The notes under the pieces: model-generated | What the model was told of the DNA's origin: nothing | Databases searched by the model: none | What the model saw: only the letters and a program-made list of their open reading frames with translations | Translations under genes and position numbers: made by a program | Assembly: GCF_023241715.1 (NCBI RefSeq) | Contig: NZ_JALQCW010000001.1 | Location: 1-32,078 of the forward strand | DNA: 32,078 nt | Origin: Pseudomonas morbosilactucae | GTDB lineage: Bacteria; Pseudomonadota; Gammaproteobacteria; Pseudomonadales; Pseudomonadaceae | Direction of reading: 5' to 3' | In this document: positions 8,497 to 17,199 of the stretch, in pieces | Layout: every line of letters starts with the position of its first letter | Position numbering within the stretch: position 1 is the stretch's first letter

Positions 8497-9345
8497 TCAG
8501 AACACTACGGTCTTGTTGCCGTGTACCAGCACTCGGTCTTCCAGGTGATAACGCAGGCCGCGAGCCAGCACCATCTTCTCGACGTCACGGCCAAAACGCA
8601 CCATGTCCTCGATGCTGTCGCTGTGGCTGACACGCACCACGTCCTGCTCGATGATCGGGCCGGCATCCAGCTCTTCCGTGACGTAGTGGCAAGTGGCGCC
8701 AATCAACTTCACGCCGCGCAACGATGCTTGGTGATAAGGCTTGGCACCGACGAACGACGGCAGGAAGCTGTGGTGGATGTTGATGACCTTGTGCGCGTAC
8801 TCGCTGCACAGTTCCGGCGGCAGAATTTGCATGTAGCGGGCCAGGACCACCACCTCAGCATCGTGCTGCTTGACCAGGCGCGAGACCTCGGCGAACGCCG
8901 GCTCTTTATCCTGTGGATTGACCGGCACGTGGTAGTACGGAATACCGTGCCACTCAACCATGCTGCGCAGATCGTTGTGGTTGGAAATCACACAGGAAAT
9001 TTCGCAATCCAGTTCATCGCTGTGCCAACGGTGCAACAAGTCGGCCAGGCAATGGGATTCGCGGCTGGCCATCAACACCACGCGTTTTTTCTCGGCGGTG
9101 TCGGTAATACGCCAATCCATCGAAAACTCTTCGGCAATCGGCGCGAAGGCCTCGCGAAACGCTTCCAGACCGAACGGCAACGAATCGGCACGAATCTCGT
9201 GGCGCATGAAGAACCAACCACTGAGGTTGTCCGAGTGGTGGCTCGCTTCGGTGATCCAACCGTTGTGGGAGGCCAGAAAGTTACTGACTTTGGCAACGAT
9301 GCCAACGCGGTCAGGGCAAGAAATCACCAACCGGAAAGTGCGCAT
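8497..9345 (-). CDS. purU: Formyltetrahydrofolate deformylase PurU
   Basis: PurU hydrolyses 10-formyl-THF to formate and THF, balancing one-carbon pools and feeding formate to PurT. The 282-residue protein has an N-terminal ACT domain (about residues 4-80, starting RLVISCPDRVGIVAKV) and a C-terminal formyltransferase-fold domain. N189, H191 (INIHHSFLPSF) and D227 (ELDAGPIIEQD) are spaced like the catalytic Asn-His-Asp triad of GAR transformylase. The start MRTFRLVISC is chosen because the ACT domain begins directly after it; the 15 upstream codons look like leader. It is divergent from mvaT. Confidence 0.95.
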   Translation of the reverse strand: MRTFRLVISCPDRVGIVAKVSNFLASHNGWITEASHHSDNLSGWFFMRHEIRADSLPFGLEAFREAFAPIAEEFSMDWRITDTAEKKRVVLMASRESHCLADLLHRWHSDELDCEISCVISNHNDLRSMVEWHGIPYYHVPVNPQDKEPAFAEVSRLVKQHDAEVVVLARYMQILPPELCSEYAHKVINIHHSFLPSFVGAKPYHQASLRGVKLIGATCHYVTEELDAGPIIEQDVVRVSHSDSIEDMVRFGRDVEKMVLARGLRYHLEDRVLVHGNKTVVF

Positions 9346-9379
9346 GAGGGGGAAACTCCAGAACTTCGCAAAGGCCGCC

Positions 9380-9385
9380 ATTCTA
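9380..9385 (-). promoter_or_regulatory. Candidate purU -10 box
   Basis: TAGAAT on the minus strand lies 35 bases before the purU start and would give a leader of about 28 bases. No good -35 hexamer is present at 16-18 base spacing, so the call is weak. Confidence 0.3.
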
Positions 9386-9493
9386 GCCATTACGCGAAGA
9401 ATCTGCAGTATTCATTGCGTCCGATTGCAAGCGCCTCCTTCACACCCAGGCTTTATCCGCCGTGGCGTGCACCCCTTTCGAGGGCACATAAAG

Positions 9494-9510
9494 CCACTTA
9501 TAAATAGTGG
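9494..9510. repeat. Inverted repeat around a TATAAAT core
   Basis: CCACT and AGTGG flank the 7-base AT core TATAAAT, about 180 bases upstream of mvaT. It may be a regulator site or a flexible A/T tract favoured by MvaT. No known operator is recognised. Confidence 0.35.
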
Positions 9511-9616
9511 ACAACTAATGCTTGATTATCTGTTCGGAATGCACCCGAGTATTAAATTTCGATCTGCGTTTACGCCTAAACACTCTAAATGTGGCAAATA
9601 AAAACGCTGTTAAATG

Positions 9617-9645
9617 TTTACTTGCTGAAACCGCCTGACTATTAT
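9617..9645 (+). promoter_or_regulatory. Candidate mvaT promoter
   Basis: TTTACT (9617-9622) and TATTAT (9640-9645) are separated by exactly 17 bases and match the sigma-70 consensus at four and five of six positions. Transcription would start near 9652, leaving a leader of about 40 bases that includes the AAGG ribosome binding site of mvaT. Confidence 0.55.
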
Positions 9646-9691
9646 TGCCCATTATGTTTCAGTCACCCTGCGCCCAATAAGGTAGCCATCC

Positions 9692-10066
9692 ATGTCCCTG
9701 ATCAACGAATACCGCGCCACAGAAGAAGCTATCAAAGAGCTGCAAGCCCGCCTGAAGAATCTGTCGCAAGACGACAAATTGAAAACCGAGCTGGAATTCG
9801 AAGGCAAACTGCGCACCCTGATGGGCGAGTATTCCAAATCCCTGCGCGACATCATCGCCCTGCTGGATCCGGACTCCAAAGTTAAAGCGCCACGCGCTCC
9901 GGTAAAAACCACCGGCACCAAACGCGCTCGTAAAGTTAAGCAATACAAGAACCCGCACAATGGCGAAGTGATTGAAACCAAAGGTGGCAACCACAAGACT
10001 CTGAAAGAGTGGAAAGCCAAGTGGGGCGGTGACGTCGTTGAAGGCTGGGCAACCCTGCTGGACTAA
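9692..10066 (+). CDS. mvaT: H-NS family xenogeneic silencer MvaT
   Basis: MvaT is the Pseudomonas functional equivalent of H-NS. It coats AT-rich DNA and silences horizontally acquired and virulence genes. The 124-residue length is typical. Residues 1-60 form the charged coiled-coil oligomerisation region (EEAIKELQARLKNLSQDDKL), followed by a basic Pro/Lys linker (62-82) and the DNA-binding domain. R80 with the KGGN turn (97-100) gives the R80/G99/N100 AT-pincer known for P. aeruginosa MvaT. The gene is monocistronic, with a promoter in AT-rich DNA and a strong terminator. It is divergent from purU and converges on sbcB, as in P. aeruginosa. Confidence 0.95.
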   Translation: MSLINEYRATEEAIKELQARLKNLSQDDKLKTELEFEGKLRTLMGEYSKSLRDIIALLDPDSKVKAPRAPVKTTGTKRARKVKQYKNPHNGEVIETKGGNHKTLKEWKAKWGGDVVEGWATLLD

Positions 10067-10102
10067 GCCTCGACAGCGTCACCCGCGGTCCAGTGATCGC
10101 AG

Positions 10103-10131
10103 AAAAAACGCCAGCCAGCTGGCGTTTTTTT
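10103..10131. terminator. Bidirectional terminator between mvaT and sbcB
   Basis: AACGCCAG and CTGGCGTT pair around a CCAG loop, flanked by an A-run on the left and a T-run on the right. It therefore works for mvaT on plus and sbcB on minus. Confidence 0.85.
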
Positions 10132-10159
10132 ATGCCTGGCGTTCAGCCACAAAGACCGT

Positions 10160-11587
10160 TCAAAGCCCCAGGCGCTGGCTGAGTGAGCGGGCGTAGTTGT
10201 CCCACTCATCCAGCACCTGACGCTGGCTGTCAGTCGCACTTGAAGCCCACTGCGAAGATGCCTGGTTAAAACTTTCCAGGGTATTGGGTGCACCGTATTG
10301 GGGATCGAGCAACCGCTGCTGGCAAAATGCCTTCCAGCGCTCTTGCTCTTCGTCACTCAATGTCCCCGGGAAGTTACGAGCGCGGTAACGGAACAGTAAT
10401 TCAGGCAAGCGTGGATCATCGAAAGGCCATTGAGACTGGCGCAATTGATCAGGTTCTGCCTGGCGCACTTGTTCACACAGGCGTCGATCACGGTCGCCAA
10501 TAAAACCGTCGTATAACTGCTGCTCCGGATCTTCGCTGCCGGCAAAATCTTCCGTGGCGTAGATGGCCTGAAGTTTATCTTGCCAAACTTCCCGAGCCTC
10601 GCTCAGACGCAGGGCCCGGTCCTGATAAAGCGCCATGTCCAAGTGCAATCGTTGCTGATCTTGCTCACGCAATACATTCAACGGCGCAACCACAGGGCAA
10701 CGATTGATATGAATTAGTTTGAGCGGCACCGGCAGTTCGCCGTCAGCCAGTTCCTCGCGTCGGGTATATAAACGCTGACGCAAGGCCTCGGCATCCTGGT
10801 CCAGCAACCCCTGGGGATCCAGATGCAGATCGCAGACAATCAAGGCATTGCGATTGCGTGGGTGCCAGGCCAGGGGCAAAACCATCCCCACATAATGCCG
10901 CGCCGCAGAGAACCGACCGGAGATATGCACCATCGGCTGCAACAGGCGAATCTGGTCCATGACCTTCTGTTTGCTGCGCAGCTGAAACAGCCAATCGTAG
11001 AGCTTCGGTTGCTTCTCGCGAATCAGCCGCGCCAGGGCGATGGTGGCGCGCACATCGGACAGGGCGTCGTGGGCCTGGCCATGATCGATGCCGTTGGCCG
11101 CGGTCAGGCGCTCCAGCTTGAGGGTTACCTGGCCCTCTTCCTCGGGCCAGACCAGGCCCTGGGGGCGCAACGCATAGGCGGCACGCACCACGTCGATCAA
11201 GTCCCAGCGGCTGTTGCCGCCCTGCCACTCGCGGGCGTAGGGGTCGAAAAAGTTGCGGTAGAGGCTGTAGCGGGTCATCTCATCGTCGAAACGCAGAGTG
11301 TTGTAACCCGCGCCACAGGTGCCCGGGTGCGCCAACTGGGCGTGGACCCGGGTCATGAAGTCGGCTTCGCTCAATCCCTGCTTGGCCAGACGGGTCGGGG
11401 TAATCCCGGTGATCACGCAGGCCGCTGGGTGCGGCAGGATGTCGTCGCTGGGCTGGCAGTAGAGGTTGACCGGCTCGCCAATCTCGTTGAGGTCGAAGTC
11501 GGTGCGAATGCCAGCCACTTGCAGCGGTCGATCGCAACGCGGATTGATGCCAGTGGTTTCGTAGTCGTACCAGAAGATGGAAGTCAC
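10160..11587 (-). CDS. sbcB: Exodeoxyribonuclease I
   Basis: ExoI degrades single-stranded DNA 3'-5' and acts in mismatch repair and recombination end processing. The 475-residue protein has the DnaQ-type exonuclease motifs in order: Exo I with D8 and E10 (DYETTG), Exo II with D101 (YNTLRFDDEMTR), and Exo III with H173 and D178 (HDALSDVRAT). Their spacing is nearly identical to E. coli ExoI. The SH3-like and C-terminal helical domains fill the remaining 280 residues. The start MTSIFWYDYETTG places the first catalytic residues at the normal distance. It is convergent with mvaT and divergent from the RDD-led operon. Confidence 0.96.
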   Translation of the reverse strand: MTSIFWYDYETTGINPRCDRPLQVAGIRTDFDLNEIGEPVNLYCQPSDDILPHPAACVITGITPTRLAKQGLSEADFMTRVHAQLAHPGTCGAGYNTLRFDDEMTRYSLYRNFFDPYAREWQGGNSRWDLIDVVRAAYALRPQGLVWPEEEGQVTLKLERLTAANGIDHGQAHDALSDVRATIALARLIREKQPKLYDWLFQLRSKQKVMDQIRLLQPMVHISGRFSAARHYVGMVLPLAWHPRNRNALIVCDLHLDPQGLLDQDAEALRQRLYTRREELADGELPVPLKLIHINRCPVVAPLNVLREQDQQRLHLDMALYQDRALRLSEAREVWQDKLQAIYATEDFAGSEDPEQQLYDGFIGDRDRRLCEQVRQAEPDQLRQSQWPFDDPRLPELLFRYRARNFPGTLSDEEQERWKAFCQQRLLDPQYGAPNTLESFNQASSQWASSATDSQRQVLDEWDNYARSLSQRLGL

Positions 11588-11770
11588 GGTGCGTTCCTGA
11601 ACTGAAGACCGGCAAAGTCTAGGCGCTCAGGCGCCGCCAGGGCCAGCCATGTTGCCGTCAATCAGCCGCCCGGTGCAGACAGCGCGAAGTTATTGATGTC
11701 GTTTGCCCCTCTGAGGCTGCTAGCATCGGCGCTGGATTTTTTCTCAACCAGGCCAGCCATTACGTTGCCC

Positions 11771-12496
11771 ATGCTCGAGACGACAGCACTGCCAGGGAAT
11801 GCAACGCTGCACCCGCCACTGGATACGCGGTATCAGGTCGAAACGCCGGAAGGCATCGACCTGCCGCTGCGTCCGGCCGGGCTGATGGTGCGCGCCCTCG
11901 CGTTTGCCCTGGACCTGGGCATTCGCGGGCTGATCCTTGGCCTACTGTTTTTGCTCCTGGGGTTCTTCGACAAGATCGGCACCGGCCTGGGGTCGATCCT
12001 GCTGTTCCTGATCAGTTGGTGGTACATGGTGCTGTTCGAAGTGCTGAACCAGGGCCGCTCCCCCGGCAAACAGATGATGGGCCTCAGGGTGGTGCAGGAC
12101 GACGGCACGCCGATTGGCTGGGCCGCCTCGCTGACCCGCAACCTGCTGCGCTTTGCCGACATGCTGCCGTTCGGCTATTTCCTCGGTGCCCTCAGTTGCC
12201 TGCAGCACCCGAATTTCAAGCGCCTTGGCGACCTGGCGGCCGGCACCCTGGTGATCTACCGCGAACAGGCGGTGCAGCGCCCACCGCTGCCCGAGGCCCA
12301 GGCCCGGCATGCGCCCTTCCCCCTGCGTCTGAACGAACAGCGGGCGATCCTCAGCTTCGCCGAGCGCCAGGGGCAATTGTCCCGCGAGCGTACCGTGGAG
12401 CTGGCGCAGATTCTCGCCGAACCACTGCAAGTGCCCGCCGCCCAAGCCCCTGCCGAACTCAACGGAATCGCCCGTGGCTTCCTGGGGCCAACATGA
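11771..12496 (+). CDS. RDD-family membrane protein (first gene of the MoxR operon)
   Basis: A 241-residue inner-membrane protein with an RDD domain. Helices lie at about residues 35-60 and 75-95, with Arg and Asp in the first helix (RALAFALDLGIRG), and QGRSPGKQMMGLRVV is the characteristic RDD loop. The soluble tail (about 180-241) is unique to this context. RDD function is unclear; transport has been shown or proposed for some members. I took ATG 11771; upstream codons lack family character and no strong ribosome binding site is seen. Its stop overlaps the start of the SpoIIM-like gene by 4 bases (ATGA), so it is translationally coupled to the rest of the operon. Confidence 0.85.
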   Translation: MLETTALPGNATLHPPLDTRYQVETPEGIDLPLRPAGLMVRALAFALDLGIRGLILGLLFLLLGFFDKIGTGLGSILLFLISWWYMVLFEVLNQGRSPGKQMMGLRVVQDDGTPIGWAASLTRNLLRFADMLPFGYFLGALSCLQHPNFKRLGDLAAGTLVIYREQAVQRPPLPEAQARHAPFPLRLNEQRAILSFAERQGQLSRERTVELAQILAEPLQVPAAQAPAELNGIARGFLGPT

Positions 12497-13473
12497 AACA
12501 GAGCCTGTTTGAAAGCCGTCATCAACCCGAATGGCAGCGCCTGAGGGAACAACTGGACCTGCTGGAACGCGGCAAGGCCAAACCCGAGGACTGCCAGGGT
12601 TTCCCACGGGCCTACCGGCGCCTGTGCCAACACCTGGCCCTGGCCCAGGAACGGGGTTACAGCAGCTACCTGATCGACCCTCTGCAACAACTGGCCTTGC
12701 GCGGCCATCAGCAGTTGTACCGGCAACGCAGCCCCCTGAGCGCCCACGTCCTGGGGTTCATGCTCGCTGGCTTTCCGCGCCTGGTGCGCGAGCAGTGGCG
12801 CTTTGTGCTGACCGCCAGCCTGCTGTTCTTCGGCAGCCTGCTGGGCATCGGCCTGCTGATGTACCTGTTCCCGGACCTGATCTACAGCGTGGTCAGCACC
12901 CAGCAAGTGGCCGAGATGCAGAGCATGTACGACCCCACCTCAGGGCGCCTGGGCCGCGCCGCCGAACGGGCCGCCAGCGACGACTGGGTGATGTTCGGCT
13001 ACTACATCATGCACAACATCGGCATCGCCTTTCAGACCTTCGCCAGCGGTTTGCTGCTGGGCGTGGGCAGCGTGTTTTTCCTGTTTTTCAACGGCCTGAT
13101 GATCGGCGCCATCGCCGGCCACCTGACCCAAATCGGCTCAGGCCCGGTGTTCTGGCCCTTCGTCATCGGCCACGGCGCCTTTGAGCTCACGGCCATCGTG
13201 CTGTCTGGCGCCGCCGGGCTGAAACTGGGCTGGGCGCTGATCGCCCCCGGGCGCCTGACCCGGGGTGAAGCCCTGCTGCGCGCCGCGCGCAAAAGCGTGC
13301 AATTGGTGGGCGGGGTCATTGTGTTCCTGCTGATCGCGGCCTTTATCGAAGCCTATTGGTCGTCGCTGACCTGGCCGGCGCCCTGGATCAAATACCTGGT
13401 GGGCGCCGGGCTCTGGACCCTGGTGGGGCTGTACCTGATCTACGCCGGACGAGAACCCCATGCGCCTAAGTGA
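12493..13473 (+). CDS. SpoIIM-family integral membrane protein
   Basis: A 326-residue protein of the stage II sporulation protein M family, found here in a non-sporulating bacterium. The first 110 residues are soluble and helical, followed by about five membrane segments (near 113-133, 185-205, 207-225, 240-262 and 281-300). The family core is visible: YYIMHNIGIAFQTFASG, FFNGLMIGAIAGHL and IGHGAFELTAIVLSGAAG. Conserved His and Glu within the membrane (HGAFE) suggest more than a scaffold, but no activity is established. In Bacillus, SpoIIM works with SpoIID/P in peptidoglycan remodelling; whether that carries over is unknown. It overlaps the RDD gene by 4 bases and the next gene by 14. Confidence 0.85.
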   Translation: MKQSLFESRHQPEWQRLREQLDLLERGKAKPEDCQGFPRAYRRLCQHLALAQERGYSSYLIDPLQQLALRGHQQLYRQRSPLSAHVLGFMLAGFPRLVREQWRFVLTASLLFFGSLLGIGLLMYLFPDLIYSVVSTQQVAEMQSMYDPTSGRLGRAAERAASDDWVMFGYYIMHNIGIAFQTFASGLLLGVGSVFFLFFNGLMIGAIAGHLTQIGSGPVFWPFVIGHGAFELTAIVLSGAAGLKLGWALIAPGRLTRGEALLRAARKSVQLVGGVIVFLLIAAFIEAYWSSLTWPAPWIKYLVGAGLWTLVGLYLIYAGREPHAPK

Positions 13474-15007
13474 TGCCAGCGTAGTGATCCGCCCGCGCAA
13501 TACCTGGGAAGCCATGGACCTGGGCGTGCTCCTGAACCAGCGTCATCGCGGCCTGCTAATGGGCAGTTGGGCGCTGATCAGTCTGCCGGTGTTCATGCTA
13601 CTCAGCCTGCTGTTCTGGGAATCGCCCTCGGTGGCCCTGCTGCTGTTCTGGTGGCTCAAGCCGGCCTTCGAGCGCTTGCCGCTGTTCATTCTGTCCAAGG
13701 CCCTGTTCGCAGAGGCGCCCAGCCTGCGCCAGGCCGTGCGCCAATGGCCGCGGTTGCTCAAGCCGCAACTGCTCGCCAGCCTGACCTGGCGACGCCTGAG
13801 CATGAGCCGTAGCTTCACGATGCCGGTGGTGCAACTTGAAGGTCTGGCGGGCGAGGCCCGGCAACAACGCCTGGGGGTCCTGCTACAGCAGCAACCCGGC
13901 GCGGCGCGCTGGCTGACCCTGATCGGCATGTGCCTGGAATGTGCGCTGTGGATGGGGCTCATGGCGCTGTTCTACCTACTGCTGCCACAACAGATCGAGT
14001 TGGACTGGAGCTGGCAGGAGTTGATCACCGCCAGCGAGCAGGACTGGCTGTGGCTGGAACATCTGACCAACGCTTTTTATGCGCTAGTGCTGATTGTCTG
14101 GGAACCGATTTACGTGGCCTGTGGCTTCAGCCTTTACCTCAATCGGCGCACCGAGCTGGAGGCCTGGGACATCGAACTGGTGTTCCGCCGCCTGCGCCAG
14201 CGCCTCGCCGGGATCGCCGGCCTATGGCTGGTGTGCGGGCTGATCCTGTTGTCCCACGTGTCGACGGTTTGGGCCGCCGAGCCGGTGCCAGGGCCGAAAA
14301 GCCCGCGTCTGCTGGGGCAAGCCCTGACCAGCCAGGCCTCCAAGGAGAGCATCAAGGCCATCCTTGAGCAGCCGCCGTTCAAAAACCCGGAGTCGGTCAC
14401 GCGCTATCGCTTCGGCGACGAACCGCCGGCAAAAACCGCGGAGCAAAAAGACGCCGCGTCCAAGGATTGGCTCAAGGACTTGCTGGACAGCGTCTCGCCT
14501 GAACGCTTCGCCGGCATCGCACAGGCCCTGAAGATCCTGCTCTGGGCCCTGCTAGTGGCGGCCGTCGCCTGGCTGATCTGGCGCTACAGCGACTGGCTGC
14601 GCGCCTTTGTCAGCCGCCGCCCGACGCAACGGCGCCCAGTGGTGCCTGCCGCGCCGACCCAGCTGTTCGGCCTGCAAGTCAGCAACGAAAGCCTGCCCGA
14701 GGATGTTGCCGCGCGTGCCGCCGAGCTCTGGTCCGAACACCCCCGGGAAGCCCTCGGCCTGCTCTATCGCGCGCTGCTCAGCCGCCTGCTCCACGACCTG
14801 CAATTGCCCCTCAAGGCCGCCGACACCGAAGGCCAGGTACTGGAGCGGATCGAGCGCCTGCAACAACCCGCCCTGCAAGCCTTCAGCACGCAACTGACGC
14901 ACCATTGGCTCAACCTGGCCTACGGTCACCGGGTGCCTGACGCCCAGGTGCAACAACAGCTTTGCGACGGTTGGCGCGCGCTGTTCGGACCGGGAGCGAA
15001 GCCATGA
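13460..15007 (+). CDS. DUF4129 membrane protein of the MoxR operon
   Basis: A 515-residue membrane protein. Hydrophobic segments lie near residues 35-62, 150-178, 203-226, 249-270 and 355-375. The last one precedes a cytoplasmic DUF4129 domain (about 420-510) with EHPREALGLLYRALLSRLLHDLQLPL and THHWLNLAYG. DUF4129 often occurs at the end of transglutaminase-like proteins in MoxR/DUF58 operons; here no transglutaminase domain is seen, so it stands alone. The region 270-345 is charged and probably periplasmic. The start overlaps the SpoIIM-like gene by 14 bases, and the stop overlaps the next start by 4. The function is unknown; a structural partner of the MoxR ATPase is a reasonable inference. 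Confidence 0.8.
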   Translation: MRLSDASVVIRPRNTWEAMDLGVLLNQRHRGLLMGSWALISLPVFMLLSLLFWESPSVALLLFWWLKPAFERLPLFILSKALFAEAPSLRQAVRQWPRLLKPQLLASLTWRRLSMSRSFTMPVVQLEGLAGEARQQRLGVLLQQQPGAARWLTLIGMCLECALWMGLMALFYLLLPQQIELDWSWQELITASEQDWLWLEHLTNAFYALVLIVWEPIYVACGFSLYLNRRTELEAWDIELVFRRLRQRLAGIAGLWLVCGLILLSHVSTVWAAEPVPGPKSPRLLGQALTSQASKESIKAILEQPPFKNPESVTRYRFGDEPPAKTAEQKDAASKDWLKDLLDSVSPERFAGIAQALKILLWALLVAAVAWLIWRYSDWLRAFVSRRPTQRRPVVPAAPTQLFGLQVSNESLPEDVAARAAELWSEHPREALGLLYRALLSRLLHDLQLPLKAADTEGQVLERIERLQQPALQAFSTQLTHHWLNLAYGHRVPDAQVQQQLCDGWRALFGPGAKP

Positions 15008-16164
15008 GGCGTCCACTGCTGATCCTCTTGTCCTTGCTCTTGTGCACACTGCTGGGGGCCCTGGGTTATTACCTTTACCTGAATGCCACGCCCTATCAGG
15101 AAATCATCGATCACGGCCCCTCCCCTGAAGCCCAGGCCAACCCGTACCTGGCCGCTGAGCTGTTTCTGCGTCAACGCGGGCTGCAGGTGGAGCACACCAA
15201 CGGCCTGGATCGGCTGGCCAGCTTGCCCCCCGAGCAGCACAGTCTGCTCCTGCTGGGCGAGCGTTCGAACATGACCTCGCGCCAGGTCGATCAGCTCCTG
15301 GACTGGGCCAAGGCTGGCGGCCACTTGCTTATGGTCGCCGAGGCCCTGTGGGATGAGGAAAGCGGCGAGAGCGGGGACCTGCTGCTCGATCGCCTGGGGC
15401 TGCTGCAGTCCATGAGCGAGGAGATGACCGGGCCGCCGCAAGCGAAAGACCAGGACGCCTACCCGAGGTTGACCAAGCTTTATCTGGAAGATGAAAAGGC
15501 CCCGGCTTACATCGGCTTTGACACCGCCTTCCATCTTGAGGACCCGGACAACCTCGCCCAGTCCTGGGCCAACAGCGGGGTGGCGACCCACCTGATGCGG
15601 CTCGATTATGGCCAGGGATCAGTGACCGTGCTGACCGATGCCGACATCTGGAAAAACCAGCACATCGGGCGCTATGACAATGCCTGGCTGCTCTGGTACC
15701 TGAATGCCGATACCGCCGTGACCCTACTGTTCAACACCGACCACGACAACCTCTGGCAACTCTTGCTGCGCGACTTTCCCCAGGCCCTGGTAGCCCTCGC
15801 GGTGCTGGCCGGCCTGTGGGTGTGGCAGGCAGCGGTGCGCCAAGGCCCGTTGCAGGCACCACCGGCCAAGGCACGTCGCCAGTTGCGCGAACACCTGCAG
15901 GCCAGTGCCGATTTCCTCCTGCGCCACAGTGGCCAACCCGCCCTGTTGCAGGCCCTGCACCTGGACATCCAGCGCCGGGCCCGCCGGCGCCACCCCGGCT
16001 TTGAGCACCTGCCCCAGGCAGAACAGTGGCAGGCCCTGGCCCGCCTGACCCAGCAACCCCTCGACGTCGTCAGCCAAGCGCTGCAGCAGCCGGGACAGCG
16101 ACTGTCCAGCGCTGACTTCAGCCAGCGGGTGACCCAGTTGCAAACCCTCAGGAATGCCCTATGA
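15004..16164 (+). CDS. DUF4350 membrane-anchored protein
   Basis: A 386-residue protein with an N-terminal anchor (residues 4-24), then a domain of about 200 residues matching DUF4350, seen in NPYLAAELFLRQRGLQVEH, LLLLGERSNMTSRQVDQLL and GHLLMVAEALWD. The fold resembles the GATase/IFT52-like Rossmann domains of this family. A second membrane helix (FPQALVALAVLAGLWVWQ, around 260-277) is followed by a basic cytoplasmic tail. The start ATG overlaps the upstream stop (ATGA), and its own stop overlaps the MoxR start in the same way. The role is unknown; its topology places the DUF4350 domain in the periplasm. Confidence 0.8.
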   Translation: MRRPLLILLSLLLCTLLGALGYYLYLNATPYQEIIDHGPSPEAQANPYLAAELFLRQRGLQVEHTNGLDRLASLPPEQHSLLLLGERSNMTSRQVDQLLDWAKAGGHLLMVAEALWDEESGESGDLLLDRLGLLQSMSEEMTGPPQAKDQDAYPRLTKLYLEDEKAPAYIGFDTAFHLEDPDNLAQSWANSGVATHLMRLDYGQGSVTVLTDADIWKNQHIGRYDNAWLLWYLNADTAVTLLFNTDHDNLWQLLLRDFPQALVALAVLAGLWVWQAAVRQGPLQAPPAKARRQLREHLQASADFLLRHSGQPALLQALHLDIQRRARRRHPGFEHLPQAEQWQALARLTQQPLDVVSQALQQPGQRLSSADFSQRVTQLQTLRNAL

Positions 16165-17186
16165 GCGAATTTCCAGACGATTCCGTGACCGCCAGCGAAC
16201 CGGCCACCCCGCAAGATGCGGCCACGTCCCAACGCCTGCAAGCCAGCCAGTTGGCCCAGGCCCTGCGCGTGGAATTGCGCAAGGCGCTGATCGGCCAGGA
16301 CGCGGTCATCGACGACGTGCTCACGGCGCTGATCGCCGGCGGCCATGTGCTGCTCGAAGGCGTCCCGGGCCTGGGCAAGACCCTGCTGGTGCGGGCCTTG
16401 GCCCGGTGCTTCGGTGGCGACTTCGCGCGGATCCAGTTCACCCCTGACTTGATGCCCAGCGATGTCACCGGCCACGCGGTCTACGACTTGCAGACCGAGC
16501 AATTCAAGCTGCGCAAAGGCCCACTGTTCACCAACCTGTTGCTGGCCGACGAGATCAACCGGGCACCGGCCAAAACCCAGGCGGCGCTGCTGGAAGCCAT
16601 GCAGGAACGCCAAGTGACCCTGGAAGGCCAGGCCTTGCCGATTGCCCAGCCGTTCATGGTCCTGGCCACCCAGAACCCCATCGAACAGGAAGGCACCTAC
16701 CCGCTGCCGGAGGCCGAACTCGACCGCTTCATGCTCAAGCTGCGCATGGATTACCCCGATGCCGAGCAAGAGCTGAGCATGGTGCGCCAAGTGGCGCGCT
16801 CCACCCGTGCCGACATGCTCGACGTGCAGCCCTTGCGCACCGTGCTGCAAGCCAAGGACGTGCTAGCCCTACAACGCATTGCCAGTGAGCTGCCCCTGGA
16901 CGATCAAGTGCTCGACTACGCCGTGCGCCTGGCTCGGGCCACCCGCAGTTGGCCCGGCCTGGCCCTCGGTGCCGGTCCGCGCGCGTCCATCGCCCTGGTG
17001 CGTGGCGCCCGCGCCCGAGCACTGTTGCGCGGCGGCGAGTTTGTCATCCCCGATGACATCAAGGGCTGTGCCATGGCGGTGTTGCGCCATCGGGTGCGCA
17101 TCGCCCCGGAACTGGACATTGAAGGCCTGTCGGTGGAGCACGTGCTCACTCAACTGCTCGAACAGATTGCCGCGCCTCGCCTATGA
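16161..17186 (+). CDS. MoxR-family AAA+ ATPase
   Basis: A 341-residue cytoplasmic AAA+ ATPase of the MoxR group, chaperone-like ATPases that work with VWA or DUF58 partners in enzyme maturation or envelope stress. Motifs: GVPGLGKT (residues 67-74, Walker A), LLLADE (126-131, Walker B with D130/E131), ATQNP (sensor 1, N172) and EGTYPLPEAELDRF, typical of MoxR. The first 30 residues are a variable extension. It overlaps the DUF4350 gene by 4 bases, and the DUF58 gene begins 13 bases after its stop. The DUF58 protein is probably its direct partner. Confidence 0.93.
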   Translation: MSEFPDDSVTASEPATPQDAATSQRLQASQLAQALRVELRKALIGQDAVIDDVLTALIAGGHVLLEGVPGLGKTLLVRALARCFGGDFARIQFTPDLMPSDVTGHAVYDLQTEQFKLRKGPLFTNLLLADEINRAPAKTQAALLEAMQERQVTLEGQALPIAQPFMVLATQNPIEQEGTYPLPEAELDRFMLKLRMDYPDAEQELSMVRQVARSTRADMLDVQPLRTVLQAKDVLALQRIASELPLDDQVLDYAVRLARATRSWPGLALGAGPRASIALVRGARARALLRGGEFVIPDDIKGCAMAVLRHRVRIAPELDIEGLSVEHVLTQLLEQIAAPRL

Positions 17187-17199
17187 ATCGGTCACAGCC

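Larger units (their letters stand above)
9346..9691. other. AT-rich divergent region between purU and mvaT
   Basis: This 346-base gap holds no credible gene. The purU-proximal part carries a minus-strand -10 candidate. From about 9480 to 9660 the DNA is markedly AT-rich for this genome, with several TpA steps and a TATAAATA tract inside an inverted repeat. Such DNA is what H-NS/MvaT proteins bind, so autorepression of mvaT is plausible (inference). Confidence 0.5.
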
